From assembly GCA_000720845.1 (NCBI GenBank), contig JODU01000007.1, forward strand, positions 62,001 through 126,000: a DNA stretch of 64,000 nucleotides. The letters are read 5' to 3'. Each line of letters begins with the position of its first letter. Positions within the stretch are counted from its first letter, which is position 1. Under the pieces are notes generated by a model. That model was not told the DNA's origin and made no database searches. It worked only from the letters and a program-made list of their open reading frames with translations. A program made the translations under genes and the position numbers. Positions 43,164 to 51,953 of this stretch are shown piece after piece. The DNA comes from Kitasatospora aureofaciens. GTDB taxonomy: Bacteria; Actinomycetota; Actinomycetes; Streptomycetales; Streptomycetaceae.

Positions 43164-44513
43164 ATGGCACCCCAACCCTCCGCGCCTCCCGCCGACCGTT
43201 CGGCGCGCCCGGCCGCCGCCCGCCCGACCGACCGCCGCCGCGCCTGGCTGGTGACGGCCATGATCGTCACCTTCATGGTCATCAACTTCGCCGACAAGTC
43301 GGTCCTCGGCCTCGCCGCCGTCCCGATCATGGACGAGTTGCACATCAGCAACAGCACCTACGGACTGATCTCCAGCTCCTTCTACCTCCTGTTCAGCCTC
43401 TCCGGTCTCGTCGTCGGATTCTTCTCCTCCCGCATCTCCAGCAGGACCATGCTCTTCGTCATGGCGCTGCTGTGGGCGGTCGCCCAACTGCCCGTTCTGG
43501 CCCTGGCGGCGGTCCCGACCCTGATCGCGGGCCGCGTCCTGCTGGGTGTCGCGGAAGGCCCGGCGGCCTCGATGTCCATGCACGCGCTGTACAAGTGGTT
43601 CCCGCCCGAGCGGCGCGGGTTGCCCTCGGCCCTGCAGATCGGCGGCGCCGCGATCGGCACGCTGGTCTCCGCGCCCGTGCTCACCTGGCTCATCACGGAT
43701 TTCGGATGGCGGTCGGCATACGCCGTCCTGGCCGTCGTCAGCCTGCTGTGGGCGCTGGTGTGGTGGCGGACGGGCCACGACGGACCGTACGACGAGGCAC
43801 GTGCGCCACGGGCCGGTGACGTACGGCCGGTGAAGCAGCTGCCCTACCGTCGGCTGCTGCTCACCGGAACCACGCTGGGCAGCATCGCCAGCGCCTTCGG
43901 AGCCGCCTGGGCGCTCGCTCTGGCCCACGCCTGGCTGCCCGCCTACCTCAGGACCCAGCTCGATCTGGGTCCCGGGACGGTGGCGACCGCCATCAGCGGC
44001 ATTTCCGCGCTCAGCCTCGTGCTGCTGCTGACCGTCTCGCCGCTCATGGACGCCCTCAAGGCCCGCGGGGTGTCCAGCCGCTGGTCCAGCGGAGCCGCAC
44101 AGGGAGCCTCGGTATGTGTCGCCGGCTGTGCCATGGTCGCCTTTCCCTTCGTCGACGGCGATGCCGTCCGGATGCTCCTGATCGGGGTGGCCTTCGGCAC
44201 GGTCGCCGTCGCGATCCCCTTGCACTACGTGACCGTCGCAGAGGTGGTTCCGGCAGCCCAACGCGGAGCCGTCTTCGGCATCGTCGCCGCGACGGGCACC
44301 CTCCCCGGCCTGATCGCGCCCTTCGTCACCGGCCACCTCATCGACGCGGCGGACACCGCCTCCTCCGGCTACGCGACCGCTTTCCTCGTCGCAGCCGGGG
44401 TGATGCTGCCGGCGGGCGCCTCGGCCATCACCGCCATCCGGCCGGAACGGGACGCGCGACGGCTCGGCCTGCTCCGCCTCGCGACCGACACCGAGAAGGG
44501 TGCACACACATGA
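43164..44513 (+). CDS. MFS transporter (anion:cation symporter-like)
   Basis: The 449-aa product begins with a cytoplasmic Pro/Arg-rich tail (about 1-28) and then about 12 membrane segments. The first reads VTAMIVTFMVINFADKSVL, and the inter-helix region RRGLPSALQIGGAAIG matches ACS-type symporters that take up organic anions. ATG 43164 has CAGGAG upstream. Its stop overlaps the alkylsulfatase ATG (ATGA), so uptake of the sulfatase substrate or product is a reasonable guess. Confidence 0.9.
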   Translation: MAPQPSAPPADRSARPAAARPTDRRRAWLVTAMIVTFMVINFADKSVLGLAAVPIMDELHISNSTYGLISSSFYLLFSLSGLVVGFFSSRISSRTMLFVMALLWAVAQLPVLALAAVPTLIAGRVLLGVAEGPAASMSMHALYKWFPPERRGLPSALQIGGAAIGTLVSAPVLTWLITDFGWRSAYAVLAVVSLLWALVWWRTGHDGPYDEARAPRAGDVRPVKQLPYRRLLLTGTTLGSIASAFGAAWALALAHAWLPAYLRTQLDLGPGTVATAISGISALSLVLLLTVSPLMDALKARGVSSRWSSGAAQGASVCVAGCAMVAFPFVDGDAVRMLLIGVAFGTVAVAIPLHYVTVAEVVPAAQRGAVFGIVAATGTLPGLIAPFVTGHLIDAADTASSGYATAFLVAAGVMLPAGASAITAIRPERDARRLGLLRLATDTEKGAHT

Positions 44514-46458
44514 ATCCGATGAACCGACGTGGCTTCGTCGCCGCCGCCGTGGGCGCCGCCGCGGCGACCGTGCCTGTGAACGCGCCGGCGTCCGAGGCGT
44601 CCCCCGGCCGCGGGGCCTCGGGGACACCGTCCCCCACCCACACCGGCGATCTCCCCTACGACGACCGAACCGATTTCGCCGACGCCGACCGTGGCTTCAT
44701 CGCCGCGTACACCGGAGGACCCATCACCACGCCCCCTCCGGCAGCACCGCCTGGGACCCCGACGCCCACCGCTTCCTCGCCGACGCGACCGAGACCCCGC
44801 CGACGACCGTCGACCCGAGCCTGTGGCGCCAGGCCAGGCTGCTGTCCCGCCAGGGGCTCTACGAGGTCACGGACCGCATCTACCAGGTCCGCGGCCTGGA
44901 CCTGTCCAACATGACCATCGTCGAGGGCGACACCGGCATCATCGTCGTAGACCCCCTGACCTCCGCGGAGACCGCGGCCGCGGCACTGCGGCTGTACCGT
45001 GTCCACCGCGGGAACCGCCCGGTCAGGGCCATGATCTACACCCACCCCCACGTCGACCACTTCGGCGGCTGCCGGGGCGTCCTGCCCGACGGCGCCGACG
45101 GCACACCCGTCCTCGCGCCGCGCGGCTTCATGGAGCACGCGGTCAGCGAGAACGTCTACGCGGGCCCCGCCATGTCCCGCCGTGCGGGCTACATGTACGG
45201 CACCAACCTGCCCACCGACGCGGCCGGCCAGGTCGGCTGCGGCCTCGGGCTCGCCGTCTCCACCGGCACCATCGGCCTGATACCGCCCACCCGGTACATC
45301 GAGGCCACCGGGCAGGAGGTCACCCTCGACGGTGTACGGATCCGTTTCCAGATGACTCCGGGTACGGAGTGCCAGGAGGAAATGAACTTCCTCCTGCCCG
45401 ACCTGCGGGCGGTGTGCATGGCCGAGAACGCCACCCACACGATGCACAACGTCCTGACCCTGCGCGGCGCCCAGGTCCGCGACGCGCACGCCTGGGCCGG
45501 ATACCTGACGGAGTCGATCGGCCTCTACGCGGGCGCCGCCGATGTGGCGTTCGCCTCCCACCACTGGCCCACCTGGGGCAACGACGACATCGTCGCCCTG
45601 CTCACCCGGCAACGGGATCTCTACGGCTATCTGCACGACCAGACCGTCCGCCTCATCAACAAGGGTCTCAACGGCACCGAGATCGCCGAAAGCCTGCGCC
45701 TGCCGCCGCAGTTGGAGCAGGCGTGGGCCAACCGTGGCTACTACGGCTCCCTCAGCCACAACGTCAAGGCCGTCTACCAGCGGTACATGGGCTGGTTCGA
45801 CGCCAACCCGGCGCACCTGTGGGAACACCCGCCGGCCGAGGAGGCGCGACGGTGGGTCGAGTCCCTCGGGGGGCAGGCCGCCGTGCGGGCCCGTGCCCGG
45901 CACTACAGCGACCGGGGCGACCTGCGCTTCGCGGTGACGCTCCTCAATCACGCCGTCTTCAACGATCCGGCCGATGCCAGGGCGAAGCAGCAACTCGCCG
46001 TGCTCTACCTGCGCTTGGGCCGGGCCGCCGAGAACGCCGTGTGGCGCAACTTCTACCTCACCGGTGCGCAAGAGCTGATGCACGGGGCCAAGCCGGTTCC
46101 CAAGCCCACCACGGGGCCCGATCTGCACCGGGCACTGACGGTCGCACAGCTCATCGACGGCCTGGCCGTACGCGTCAACGGACCCGAGGCGTGGTCGCTG
46201 CGTCTCGCCCTCGACTGGCACATCGACGATGTCTACTGGCACCTTCGGCTCGCCAACGGGGTACTCACCTGGACCAGCGGCGCGAGCCCCGACCCCGATA
46301 CGGGGCTGACCATGACGATGACCAAGACGCAACTCCTCGCGCTGCTCGCGGGCAAGGGCACCGCGGGCATCACCATGACGGGTGACGGCTCGCAACTGTC
46401 ACGGCTCCTGTCGGTCCTGGACACCCCGGACCACCGCTTCCCCGTCGTCACCCCCTGA
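44510..46458 (+). pseudogene. type III (metallo-beta-lactamase-fold) alkyl/aryl sulfatase with a one-base frameshift
   Basis: The full protein of about 650 residues is readable only by changing frame. Frame one, from ATG 44510, gives a Tat-type signal (NRRGFVAAAVGAAAATVP) and the mature start DFADADRGFIAAYTG, then stops at 44914. The other frame, from about 44731, gives SGSTAWDPDAHRFL, the metal motif THPHVDHFGG, the downstream zinc residues in ENATHTMHN, ASHHWPTWG, a dimerisation region and an SCP2-like C-terminal domain, ending at 46458. Adding one C to the five-C run at 44732-44736 joins the two frames cleanly. It is translationally coupled to the MFS gene. A sequencing error, a true mutation or programmed frameshifting are all possible. 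Confidence 0.85.
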
Positions 46459-46654
46459 GGTCGCGACGCCGCGCGAGGACTTTCTGGACGACCGCCGGCT
46501 CCGAGTCGCGGCAGAGCAGCAGGCACACGTCGCCGTCGCGTTCGGAGTCGTGCAGGAGGGGTGTGAGCAGGTCGTCGGCGGCCGCGTCCGTGTCCTGCTC
46601 CAGGTCTCGTCTCGCGTACTCAGGGTGTCGAAGCGGGGGCTGGGGCGGTGAGCG
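46448..46654 (-). pseudogene. coding-like remnant without a start codon
   Basis: The 68 codons read LRHPEYARRDLEQD, DLLTPLLHDSERDGDV and EPAVVQKVLARRRDLRG, with normal codon use for this genome, but have no ATG, GTG or TTG. They directly follow, in the same frame, the stop of the small ORF at 46655-46855. Its own stop overlaps the alkylsulfatase 3' end. It may be the C-terminal part of a broken gene that began in the small ORF, or an unrelated fragment. Confidence 0.35.
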
Positions 46655-46855
46655 TCAGGATGCCCAGCAGGTGTGTGCCCCCAGGGGTGCGGCAACCGCC
46701 GCGGCGGCGGGATGTTCCCGCATGCCGCGGGCGTCTTCGGGCCTGTCCTGGTCGCGGTCGATGGCGGGGCGTACCCGGGCCGCGTCGGTGGCGGGGCGTA
46801 CCCGGGCCGCGTCGGTGGCGGAGGCGACCTTCCCGGCGTCGGAAGTCGCGGTCAT
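46655..46855 (-). CDS. small ORF coupled to the RsbT-RsbX gene, repeat-containing
   Basis: The 66-aa frame begins with an ATG overlapping the stop of the RsbT-RsbX gene (ATGA), continuing the coupled chain of the operon. It contains a direct repeat DAARVRPAT/DAARVRPAI from two 27-bp DNA copies. No domain is recognised. Whether it is a real protein or the 5' piece of a broken gene (see 46448-46654) is unclear. Confidence 0.35.
   Translation of the reverse strand: MTATSDAGKVASATDAARVRPATDAARVRPAIDRDQDRPEDARGMREHPAAAAVAAPLGAHTCWAS
46762..46815. repeat. 27-bp tandem direct repeat (two copies)
   Basis: The unit beginning TGGCGGGGCGTACCCGGGCC occurs at 46762-46788 and 46789-46815, and a third degenerate partial copy follows at 46816. 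It encodes the nine-residue repeat within the small ORF at 46655-46855. Confidence 0.85.
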
Positions 46856-47925
46856 GGATGTCCGGTCCCGGGGCCGGGGGCCAGTACGGCCACGCTGGTG
46901 TCGTCACGCAGGGGGCGGGCCGCGCTGCCGGCGTCCCGCAGGACGACCGCGGCCACCAGGGCCGGGTCGTGGGCTTGGAGCCTGGGGTCGTGCGGCGGCT
47001 CCCACCGGCTGGGGAGCCCGTCGCTGTGCAGGACGAGCAGGCTGTCCGCCTGCCAGGCCGCTCCGTGCAGGGGCACCCTCGCCGGGAAGTGCGCTCCGAC
47101 GATGCCGGGGTGGGACGTGAGGGCGTGCCAGGAGCCGTCGGTGCGGAGCCGGGCACCGATGTTGCCCACACCGGCGAAGGAGAGGTGGCCGCTGGTCTCG
47201 TCGAGCTGCGCCACACCGACGGCCGCGCCTCGCGTGTCGTGCAGGGCGGTGTGCAACTGCCGGAGGATGTCGGCCGGTGGCCGGTCGGCGGTTGCGTGCA
47301 GCGCGTGGACGGCGGCGGTGGACGCCCGGGCCGCTGCTTCGCCGTGTCCGAGTCCGTCCGCGAGCATCAGGGTGAGTCGCGAGCCTGAGCGCACCCAGGC
47401 GAAGGAGTCCCCGGAGTGCTCGGCGTGGGCGAGTGAGGTGTTGACTCCCCCGGCTCGGGCTCCCGTGACGGAGCGGACCGGCCGGGACCGGCGGCCGGCG
47501 GAAGTCATCGACTGGCTGACGCGCGCCATGGCCACGGTGCCGCGGCCCGGTCGGCTGTGGAGGTCGAAGTCGCTGGATATCCGCAGGCAGGTGCCCAGGC
47601 CGGCGCCGAGGGAGACGGCGGAAGTGGTGTAGCCGTCCCGCAGGGTCTCCTGGATGTCGTCGATGCCGGGCCCGTGATCGAGCGAGATGATCTGCACGTG
47701 CGGCACGGCCTCCGCGAACGTGTCGGACGGGCCGGTCAGGTTGATGATGATGCGTCCGCCGCTGGCGTGTTTGACCAGATTGGTGGCCAGCTCGGTGGCC
47801 ACCAGGGCGGCGACCGCCGTGGAGTGCGCGTCCATGCCGCCGGCGGCGCAGGCGGCTTCCGCCGCGACGCGGGCGTCCCGGACCCGGGTGCTGTCCTGGA
47901 GGGGAACGTCCCAGACCCTGCTCAT
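46852..47925 (-). CDS. RsbT-RsbX fusion: ATP-binding kinase-like domain plus SpoIIE/PP2C phosphatase
   Basis: The 357-aa product has an N-terminal GHKL ATPase domain (about 1-145; N-box ATELATNLVKHASGG, G1 DHGPGIDD, G2 SLGAGLGTCL) and a C-terminal PP2C domain (about 165-355; GDSFAWV, LADGLGHGEAAA, VLHSDGLPSRW, RDDTSVAVL), with metal Asp residues intact. Such fusions are known from Streptomyces stressosome loci, where they are thought to reset the switch like RsbX. ATG 47925 overlaps the RsbT stop (ATGA). Confidence 0.88.
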   Translation of the reverse strand: MSRVWDVPLQDSTRVRDARVAAEAACAAGGMDAHSTAVAALVATELATNLVKHASGGRIIINLTGPSDTFAEAVPHVQIISLDHGPGIDDIQETLRDGYTTSAVSLGAGLGTCLRISSDFDLHSRPGRGTVAMARVSQSMTSAGRRSRPVRSVTGARAGGVNTSLAHAEHSGDSFAWVRSGSRLTLMLADGLGHGEAAARASTAAVHALHATADRPPADILRQLHTALHDTRGAAVGVAQLDETSGHLSFAGVGNIGARLRTDGSWHALTSHPGIVGAHFPARVPLHGAAWQADSLLVLHSDGLPSRWEPPHDPRLQAHDPALVAAVVLRDAGSAARPLRDDTSVAVLAPGPGTGHP

Positions 47926-48368
47926 GATCCGCCCGTACGGGCGGAGGGCAGGGCGGTGGCCCAGTCGGTGATGGTGACGGTGGTGCCCTGTCCGGGGCGG
48001 GTGTCGACGGTGAACTCCTGGACGAGCCGCTTGGCCCCGCTCAGGCCCAGGCCCAGACCGCCCCCGGAGGTGTATCCGTCGGTCATGGCCAGCTCCAGGT
48101 CCGGGATTCCGGGGCCCTCGTCGGTGAAGGCCAGTCGCAGTCCTCGGCCGGCACCGTCGTCGAGGTGCGTCATCTCCACGTGTCCGCCGCCGCCGTGCAC
48201 AAGGGTGTTGCGGGCCAGCTCGCTGGCCGCGGTCACCAGCTTCGTCTGCTGGACCAGGCTGAAGCCGAGGCCGGCAGCGGCCTGGCGTACTTCGTGACGG
48301 ACCCAGGCCAGGTCCGCGTCCGAGCCGATGTGCAGACGTGTCGTCGCGGCGGATGGGGCATGCATCAC
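47922..48368 (-). CDS. rsbT: RsbT-like switch kinase (GHKL ATPase)
   Basis: The 148-aa product is a compact single-domain GHKL protein: N-box ASELARNTLVHGGGG (about 47-61), G1 FTDEGPGIPD (about 80-89) and G2 GGGLGLGLSGAKRLV (about 101-115). RsbT-type kinases phosphorylate RsbS and RsbR in the stressosome and, when released, activate a downstream phosphatase. GTG 48368 overlaps the RsbS stop (GTGA). Confidence 0.9.
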   Translation of the reverse strand: MMHAPSAATTRLHIGSDADLAWVRHEVRQAAAGLGFSLVQQTKLVTAASELARNTLVHGGGGHVEMTHLDDGAGRGLRLAFTDEGPGIPDLELAMTDGYTSGGGLGLGLSGAKRLVQEFTVDTRPGQGTTVTITDWATALPSARTGGS

Positions 48369-48796
48369 GCACCCCCTTCCAGGTGAACGCGGTGAGCGGA
48401 CAGAGGGGCTCGTCCCAGCAGGGACAGAGCCGCTTCGACGTCCAGGGCAGTCACCAGGCCGGGCAGGGTCAGGCCCAGCTCGACGAGGGTGATGGCCACG
48501 GCGGGGCGCATCCCGGCCAGGACCGTGCGGGCGGCCAGCAGGCTCGCGGACGCCGCGATCTCGGCCAGGACGCGGCCGAGGAAGGAGTCGACGATCTCCA
48601 CGCCGGAGATGTCGATCACCACACCACCCACCGGCGCCGCGCTGGAGGCGATGCGGTGGGCCACGTCGTCCTGCAGCTGTTCGGCCGCCCCGTCGTGCAG
48701 TTCCCCCTGCAGCGTGACCAGCAGGACATCCCCCAGCGCGAGCACCGGTACGGGAACCGGAACCGGTGCAGGCAGGGAGGCGGAGAACTCTGTCAC
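48365..48796 (-). CDS. rsbS: RsbS-like STAS-domain protein (stressosome antagonist)
   Basis: The 143-aa product is a single STAS domain (about 25-130) with the presumed phosphorylation region DISGVEIVDSFLGR, where the Ser in VDSF corresponds to the RsbS phosphoserine. The N-terminus has a Pro-Val repeat (PAPVPVPVPV). GTG 48796 overlaps the RsbR stop (GTGA). It should bind RsbT and be released on phosphorylation. Confidence 0.88.
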   Translation of the reverse strand: MTEFSASLPAPVPVPVPVLALGDVLLVTLQGELHDGAAEQLQDDVAHRIASSAAPVGGVVIDISGVEIVDSFLGRVLAEIAASASLLAARTVLAGMRPAVAITLVELGLTLPGLVTALDVEAALSLLGRAPLSAHRVHLEGGA

Positions 48797-49689
48797 GGGG
48801 TGCTCGCTCCCGCGACCGGCCGCGGGGAGACGACGATGCCCTGCCGGGTGAGGGCGTGCGCCAGGGCGTCGGCCAGGGTGGCGCGGGTGGTGATCGACCC
48901 GAGGTCGATGCCGAGGTGGACGATGGTCTGGGCGATGGCGGAGCGGATTCCGGAGACGATGCATTCGGCCCCCATCAGGCGGGCCGCGGCGACGGTCTTC
49001 ATCAGGTGCTGCGCCACGAGCGAGTCCACGGTCGGCACGCCGGTGATGTCGAGGATGGCGTACCGGGCCCGCTGGGCCACGATCGCTTCCAGCAGGTTCT
49101 CCATCACCACCTGGCTGCGGGCGCTGTCCAGGGTGCCGATCAGCGGCACGGCGACGATGCCTTCCCACAGTTGGATGACCGGGGTGGCGACCTCCAGCAG
49201 TTGCTCGCGCTGGCGGGCGATCAGCTCCTCGCCGGCGTGCACCGTCGTCTGCATCACCACGAGCCGGAGCGTGCCCATGAGAACCGTCAGCGCCACCAGG
49301 CAGGCGTGCGTCTCCTCGACGGGGCGCTCTTCGAAGTCGGCCCGCAGCAGTGCGCCGACCGGCTCGCGCAGGCCGGCGACCTCGTCGGCGATCTGCGACG
49401 GGCCCTGCCCGGCCCGGCTCCGGGAGGCGGACATCCGCCCCAACTGGTCTCTCACGGCGCCGAAACCGGGCGCCGTCACGTCCGCCAGCCGCCCGGTGCG
49501 GGCCACGTCCGCCAGAGCGTCCACCACGGCCTTGCACGCCTCGACCGCCTCGCCCCGCGAGACGGTGAAGACCGTGCGGAACAGCGCGGCGTCCGCCCAT
49601 CGCTGGGCGATCTGCTCACGGCGGCGTTCCAGGAAGGCGCCCAGTTCCCGCGCCGTCTCGGGGGCCGTGTCGTGCTCCGCCACCTGCAT
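48793..49689 (-). CDS. rsbR: RsbR-like co-antagonist with C-terminal STAS domain
   Basis: The 298-aa product has an N-terminal variable all-helical region (about 1-165, RsbR sensor-type) and a C-terminal STAS domain (about 170-290). The latter has LDITGVPTVDSLVAQHL and IVSGIRSAIAQTIVHLG, holding the Thr residues of the kind phosphorylated by RsbT. ATG 49689 follows AGGGAG closely; GTG 49683 is an alternative. It heads the rsbR-S-T-TX chain and probably senses stress. Confidence 0.88.
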   Translation of the reverse strand: MQVAEHDTAPETARELGAFLERRREQIAQRWADAALFRTVFTVSRGEAVEACKAVVDALADVARTGRLADVTAPGFGAVRDQLGRMSASRSRAGQGPSQIADEVAGLREPVGALLRADFEERPVEETHACLVALTVLMGTLRLVVMQTTVHAGEELIARQREQLLEVATPVIQLWEGIVAVPLIGTLDSARSQVVMENLLEAIVAQRARYAILDITGVPTVDSLVAQHLMKTVAAARLMGAECIVSGIRSAIAQTIVHLGIDLGSITTRATLADALAHALTRQGIVVSPRPVAGASTP

Positions 49690-49818
49690 CGTCTCCCTGC
49701 TGTGGACCTCTGGCCGACCGAACGGTGGACCATCAGACAATTATTGCCGGATGACAAACGTTAGCGCGATGGGCCGAGTCGAACAACACGCGATCCTCAC
49801 GATCGCCCGGCCCGACCG

Positions 49819-50985
49819 TCAGCCCTCCCGTCTTCCGTACCAGTCCAGGCACATGACCAGGGCGTCGTCGTCCGGCACGGCCTCGCCGCGGTGGCCGGTC
49901 AGCTCCCGCAGGATGGCGCGCGGCACCTCCGCGGCAGGCAGCAGCCGGGTCGCGTGGATGGCCCGGGCGAGGGCCGCGTCCCCGTAGGTCTCCCCCTTGG
50001 GAGAAGCCACCGCGTGGACGCCGTCACTGACGCAGACCAGCCGGTCACCGGGTTCCACGTGGAAGTCCTGCACCACGTAGTCGGTCTCCTCGAACATACC
50101 CAGCGGCAGCTGCGCCTCGAAGGACACACGTTCCACCTTGCCGTCCCGCAGCCGCAGCAGCTGGGGGGAGCCGGCGTCCACCACGCTCGCCCGGCCGGCA
50201 TCCAGATCGAAGTCGAACATGAGGACGGACAGGTAGCAGCGCCCCTGGTAGTGGGCGTAGACCGCCTGATCGGCCAGGGCGGCCTGGTCGGCGATGGGAA
50301 TACCGGCGCGGCGCGCGTTGCGCAGGGCGTTGATCGCCAGGTTCGTCAGCAGGGAGGCCTCTATCCCCTCGCCCATGCCGTTGGTCACATAGAGCATCAG
50401 ATGGTCGGCGGTGGCGGACCAGTCGAAATTGTCGCCGTAAATCGCGTAGGCGGGCTCCAGCTGAGCGCCCAACTCGTACTCGGGACGGGAGCAGGAGCGG
50501 CCGGGCAGCAACTGCCACTGCATCTCGGCGGCCAGGGTCAGCCGGTCCCTGCGACGCGCCTGCAGGTACAGGTCGGTGTCACGTTCCGCCACCATCACCT
50601 CGTGCCCCAGCACGGAGGCGATCTCGGCCAGCTCGGACTCGCGCTCCCGGGCGTCGGCCTCCGGCAGCGTGACGCTCAGCACACCGAGGCGGTCGCCGCG
50701 CACACTGACCGGCAGGTGCAGGCGCGCCCGCCCGTCCCGGGCGTCTTCGCAATAGGGCTCCTGGGAGCCGAAGGCCCGCCCGGCGGGACTGTTGTGCACC
50801 GACACCGGCTCCATGGTGTGCGGGAGCACCGACACCGGCTGAAGCACGGTCAGGCCGTAATCCGCCATGAACAGCTCGACGTCCTCCACACCGTACTGGT
50901 CGGCCAGTACGGCACGGATGGCGTCGAGCAGCTCGTGCGGAGCCGCCGTACGCAGCGCGCGCTCGGCGGCTACAAATCTGTTCAT
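49819..50985 (-). CDS. SpoIIE/PP2C-family protein with GAF-like N-terminus (altered metal motif)
   Basis: The 388-aa product (from ATG 50985) has a GAF-like N-terminal domain (about 10-150: DVELFMADYGLTV, LHLPVSVRGDRLGVLSV), a helical linker and a SpoIIE-type PP2C domain (about 175-385). The PP2C metal motifs are GDNFDW (intact Asp), TNGMGEG, VSDGVHAV and DDDALVMCL. In the second, an Asn stands where the family usually has Asp (DGMGxG). Catalysis may be weak or lost. A GTG at 51036 in the same frame is a possible earlier start. It lies upstream of rsbR on the same strand, 129 bp away, and may be the module's output. Confidence 0.8.
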   Translation of the reverse strand: MNRFVAAERALRTAAPHELLDAIRAVLADQYGVEDVELFMADYGLTVLQPVSVLPHTMEPVSVHNSPAGRAFGSQEPYCEDARDGRARLHLPVSVRGDRLGVLSVTLPEADARERESELAEIASVLGHEVMVAERDTDLYLQARRRDRLTLAAEMQWQLLPGRSCSRPEYELGAQLEPAYAIYGDNFDWSATADHLMLYVTNGMGEGIEASLLTNLAINALRNARRAGIPIADQAALADQAVYAHYQGRCYLSVLMFDFDLDAGRASVVDAGSPQLLRLRDGKVERVSFEAQLPLGMFEETDYVVQDFHVEPGDRLVCVSDGVHAVASPKGETYGDAALARAIHATRLLPAAEVPRAILRELTGHRGEAVPDDDALVMCLDWYGRREG

Positions 50986-51004
50986 GATGGGATATACACC
51001 AATC

Positions 51005-51022
51005 TTTCGTCCTACAACGAAA
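51005..51022. promoter_or_regulatory. inverted repeat between the PP2C and MarR genes
   Basis: TTTCGT-CCTACA-ACGAAA is a perfect 6-bp inverted repeat, 20 bp upstream of the PP2C ATG. It is a candidate operator for the divergent MarR-type regulator. Confidence 0.55.
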
Positions 51023-51119
51023 CGCTTCTCGCTCACGGAGTCGCATCGGTCGCGCCGGAGTCTCTGTACTCGGCGACTGCGCCTAGTACGCTTGCAGGCA
51101 CCCCAGCGCCTGCGAGAGT

Positions 51120-51602
51120 GTGATCGTGACTGCCTTCCGCCGCCCGGAGCCCGACGAGGTCGCGCGTGTGACCACGACGGCCGTTGAGCTGCTGGAAGTC
51201 GTGTGGGGGCGGGCTTCCACCGCGCCCACGTCCGCCTCCCAGCTGCGCGTGCTGCACATCCTCGAGCACCACGACGGCATCAACCTGCGCACCCTCGCCG
51301 AGTCCCTCGCCTCCACACCACCGTCCACCAGCCGGCTCTGCGACCGCCTGCACGCGGCCGGATTCGTCGAGCGGGTGACGCGCCCGGAGGACAGACGCGA
51401 GGTGCGGCTGCACCTCAGCAGCCGAGGCCGCGCCTTCCTCGCCGATCTGCGGGCCCGCAGAGAAAAGGAACTGCGAAAGGTACTCGCGGATATGCCCGTC
51501 GCGAAGCGAGTGGCCCTGCTGGAGGGGCTGGAGGCGTTCTGCGACACCGCGGCAGCGCAGATGCACGGGGACGTGACGGACTCCGACAGCCGCACCGCCT
51601 GA
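51120..51602 (+). CDS. MarR-family transcriptional regulator
   Basis: The 160-aa product has the MarR winged helix (about 40-105: LRTLAESLASTPPSTSRLCDR-LHAAGFVERV, DRREVRLHLSSRG). GTG 51120 or GTG 51126 may be the start, with GAGAG close upstream. It is divergent from the PP2C gene, whose upstream dyad is the probable binding site. A role in stress or oxidant response is only a guess. Confidence 0.88.
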   Translation: MIVTAFRRPEPDEVARVTTTAVELLEVVWGRASTAPTSASQLRVLHILEHHDGINLRTLAESLASTPPSTSRLCDRLHAAGFVERVTRPEDRREVRLHLSSRGRAFLADLRARREKELRKVLADMPVAKRVALLEGLEAFCDTAAAQMHGDVTDSDSRTA

Positions 51603-51953
51603 CCCGGCGCTCGCGGCACCGACTGCGTCGCACGCAGGCGACAGCGCTCGACGCGCGGAGTGGTTCCCGCCCATCGGAGCATCTCAGGTCCTCTCCCCTC
51701 GTACCCGATACCGACACCCTGTTGCCGATGACCATCATTGTCACATGGCAACTATGCGGTTGTTGTCCCTTGCTTTGACCCGTGTACCCGCTCAAAGCGC
51801 GTTCTGCCGCGGCTGTGTGCCATATCGCTCCACTCCGGTGGCGGGCCGACCGCCTCGGCGGTGCTCGGCGCAGTTGGCGGCGCGTTGCCGTGCCGCCGGA
51901 AGTACGCCCGTATGGGTGAGCCTGCTCGGGATGGGGTGGGGCAGGCGCCCCCG
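51603..51953. other. gene-free interval upstream of the DUF3662 gene
   Basis: This 351-bp stretch shows no convincing coding frame. It includes a slightly AT-richer segment (about 51715-51780, with TTGTCACATGGC) and a GTTGCC/GGCAAC inverted repeat (51722 and 51747) that could belong to a promoter. Nothing else was recognised. Confidence 0.35.
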
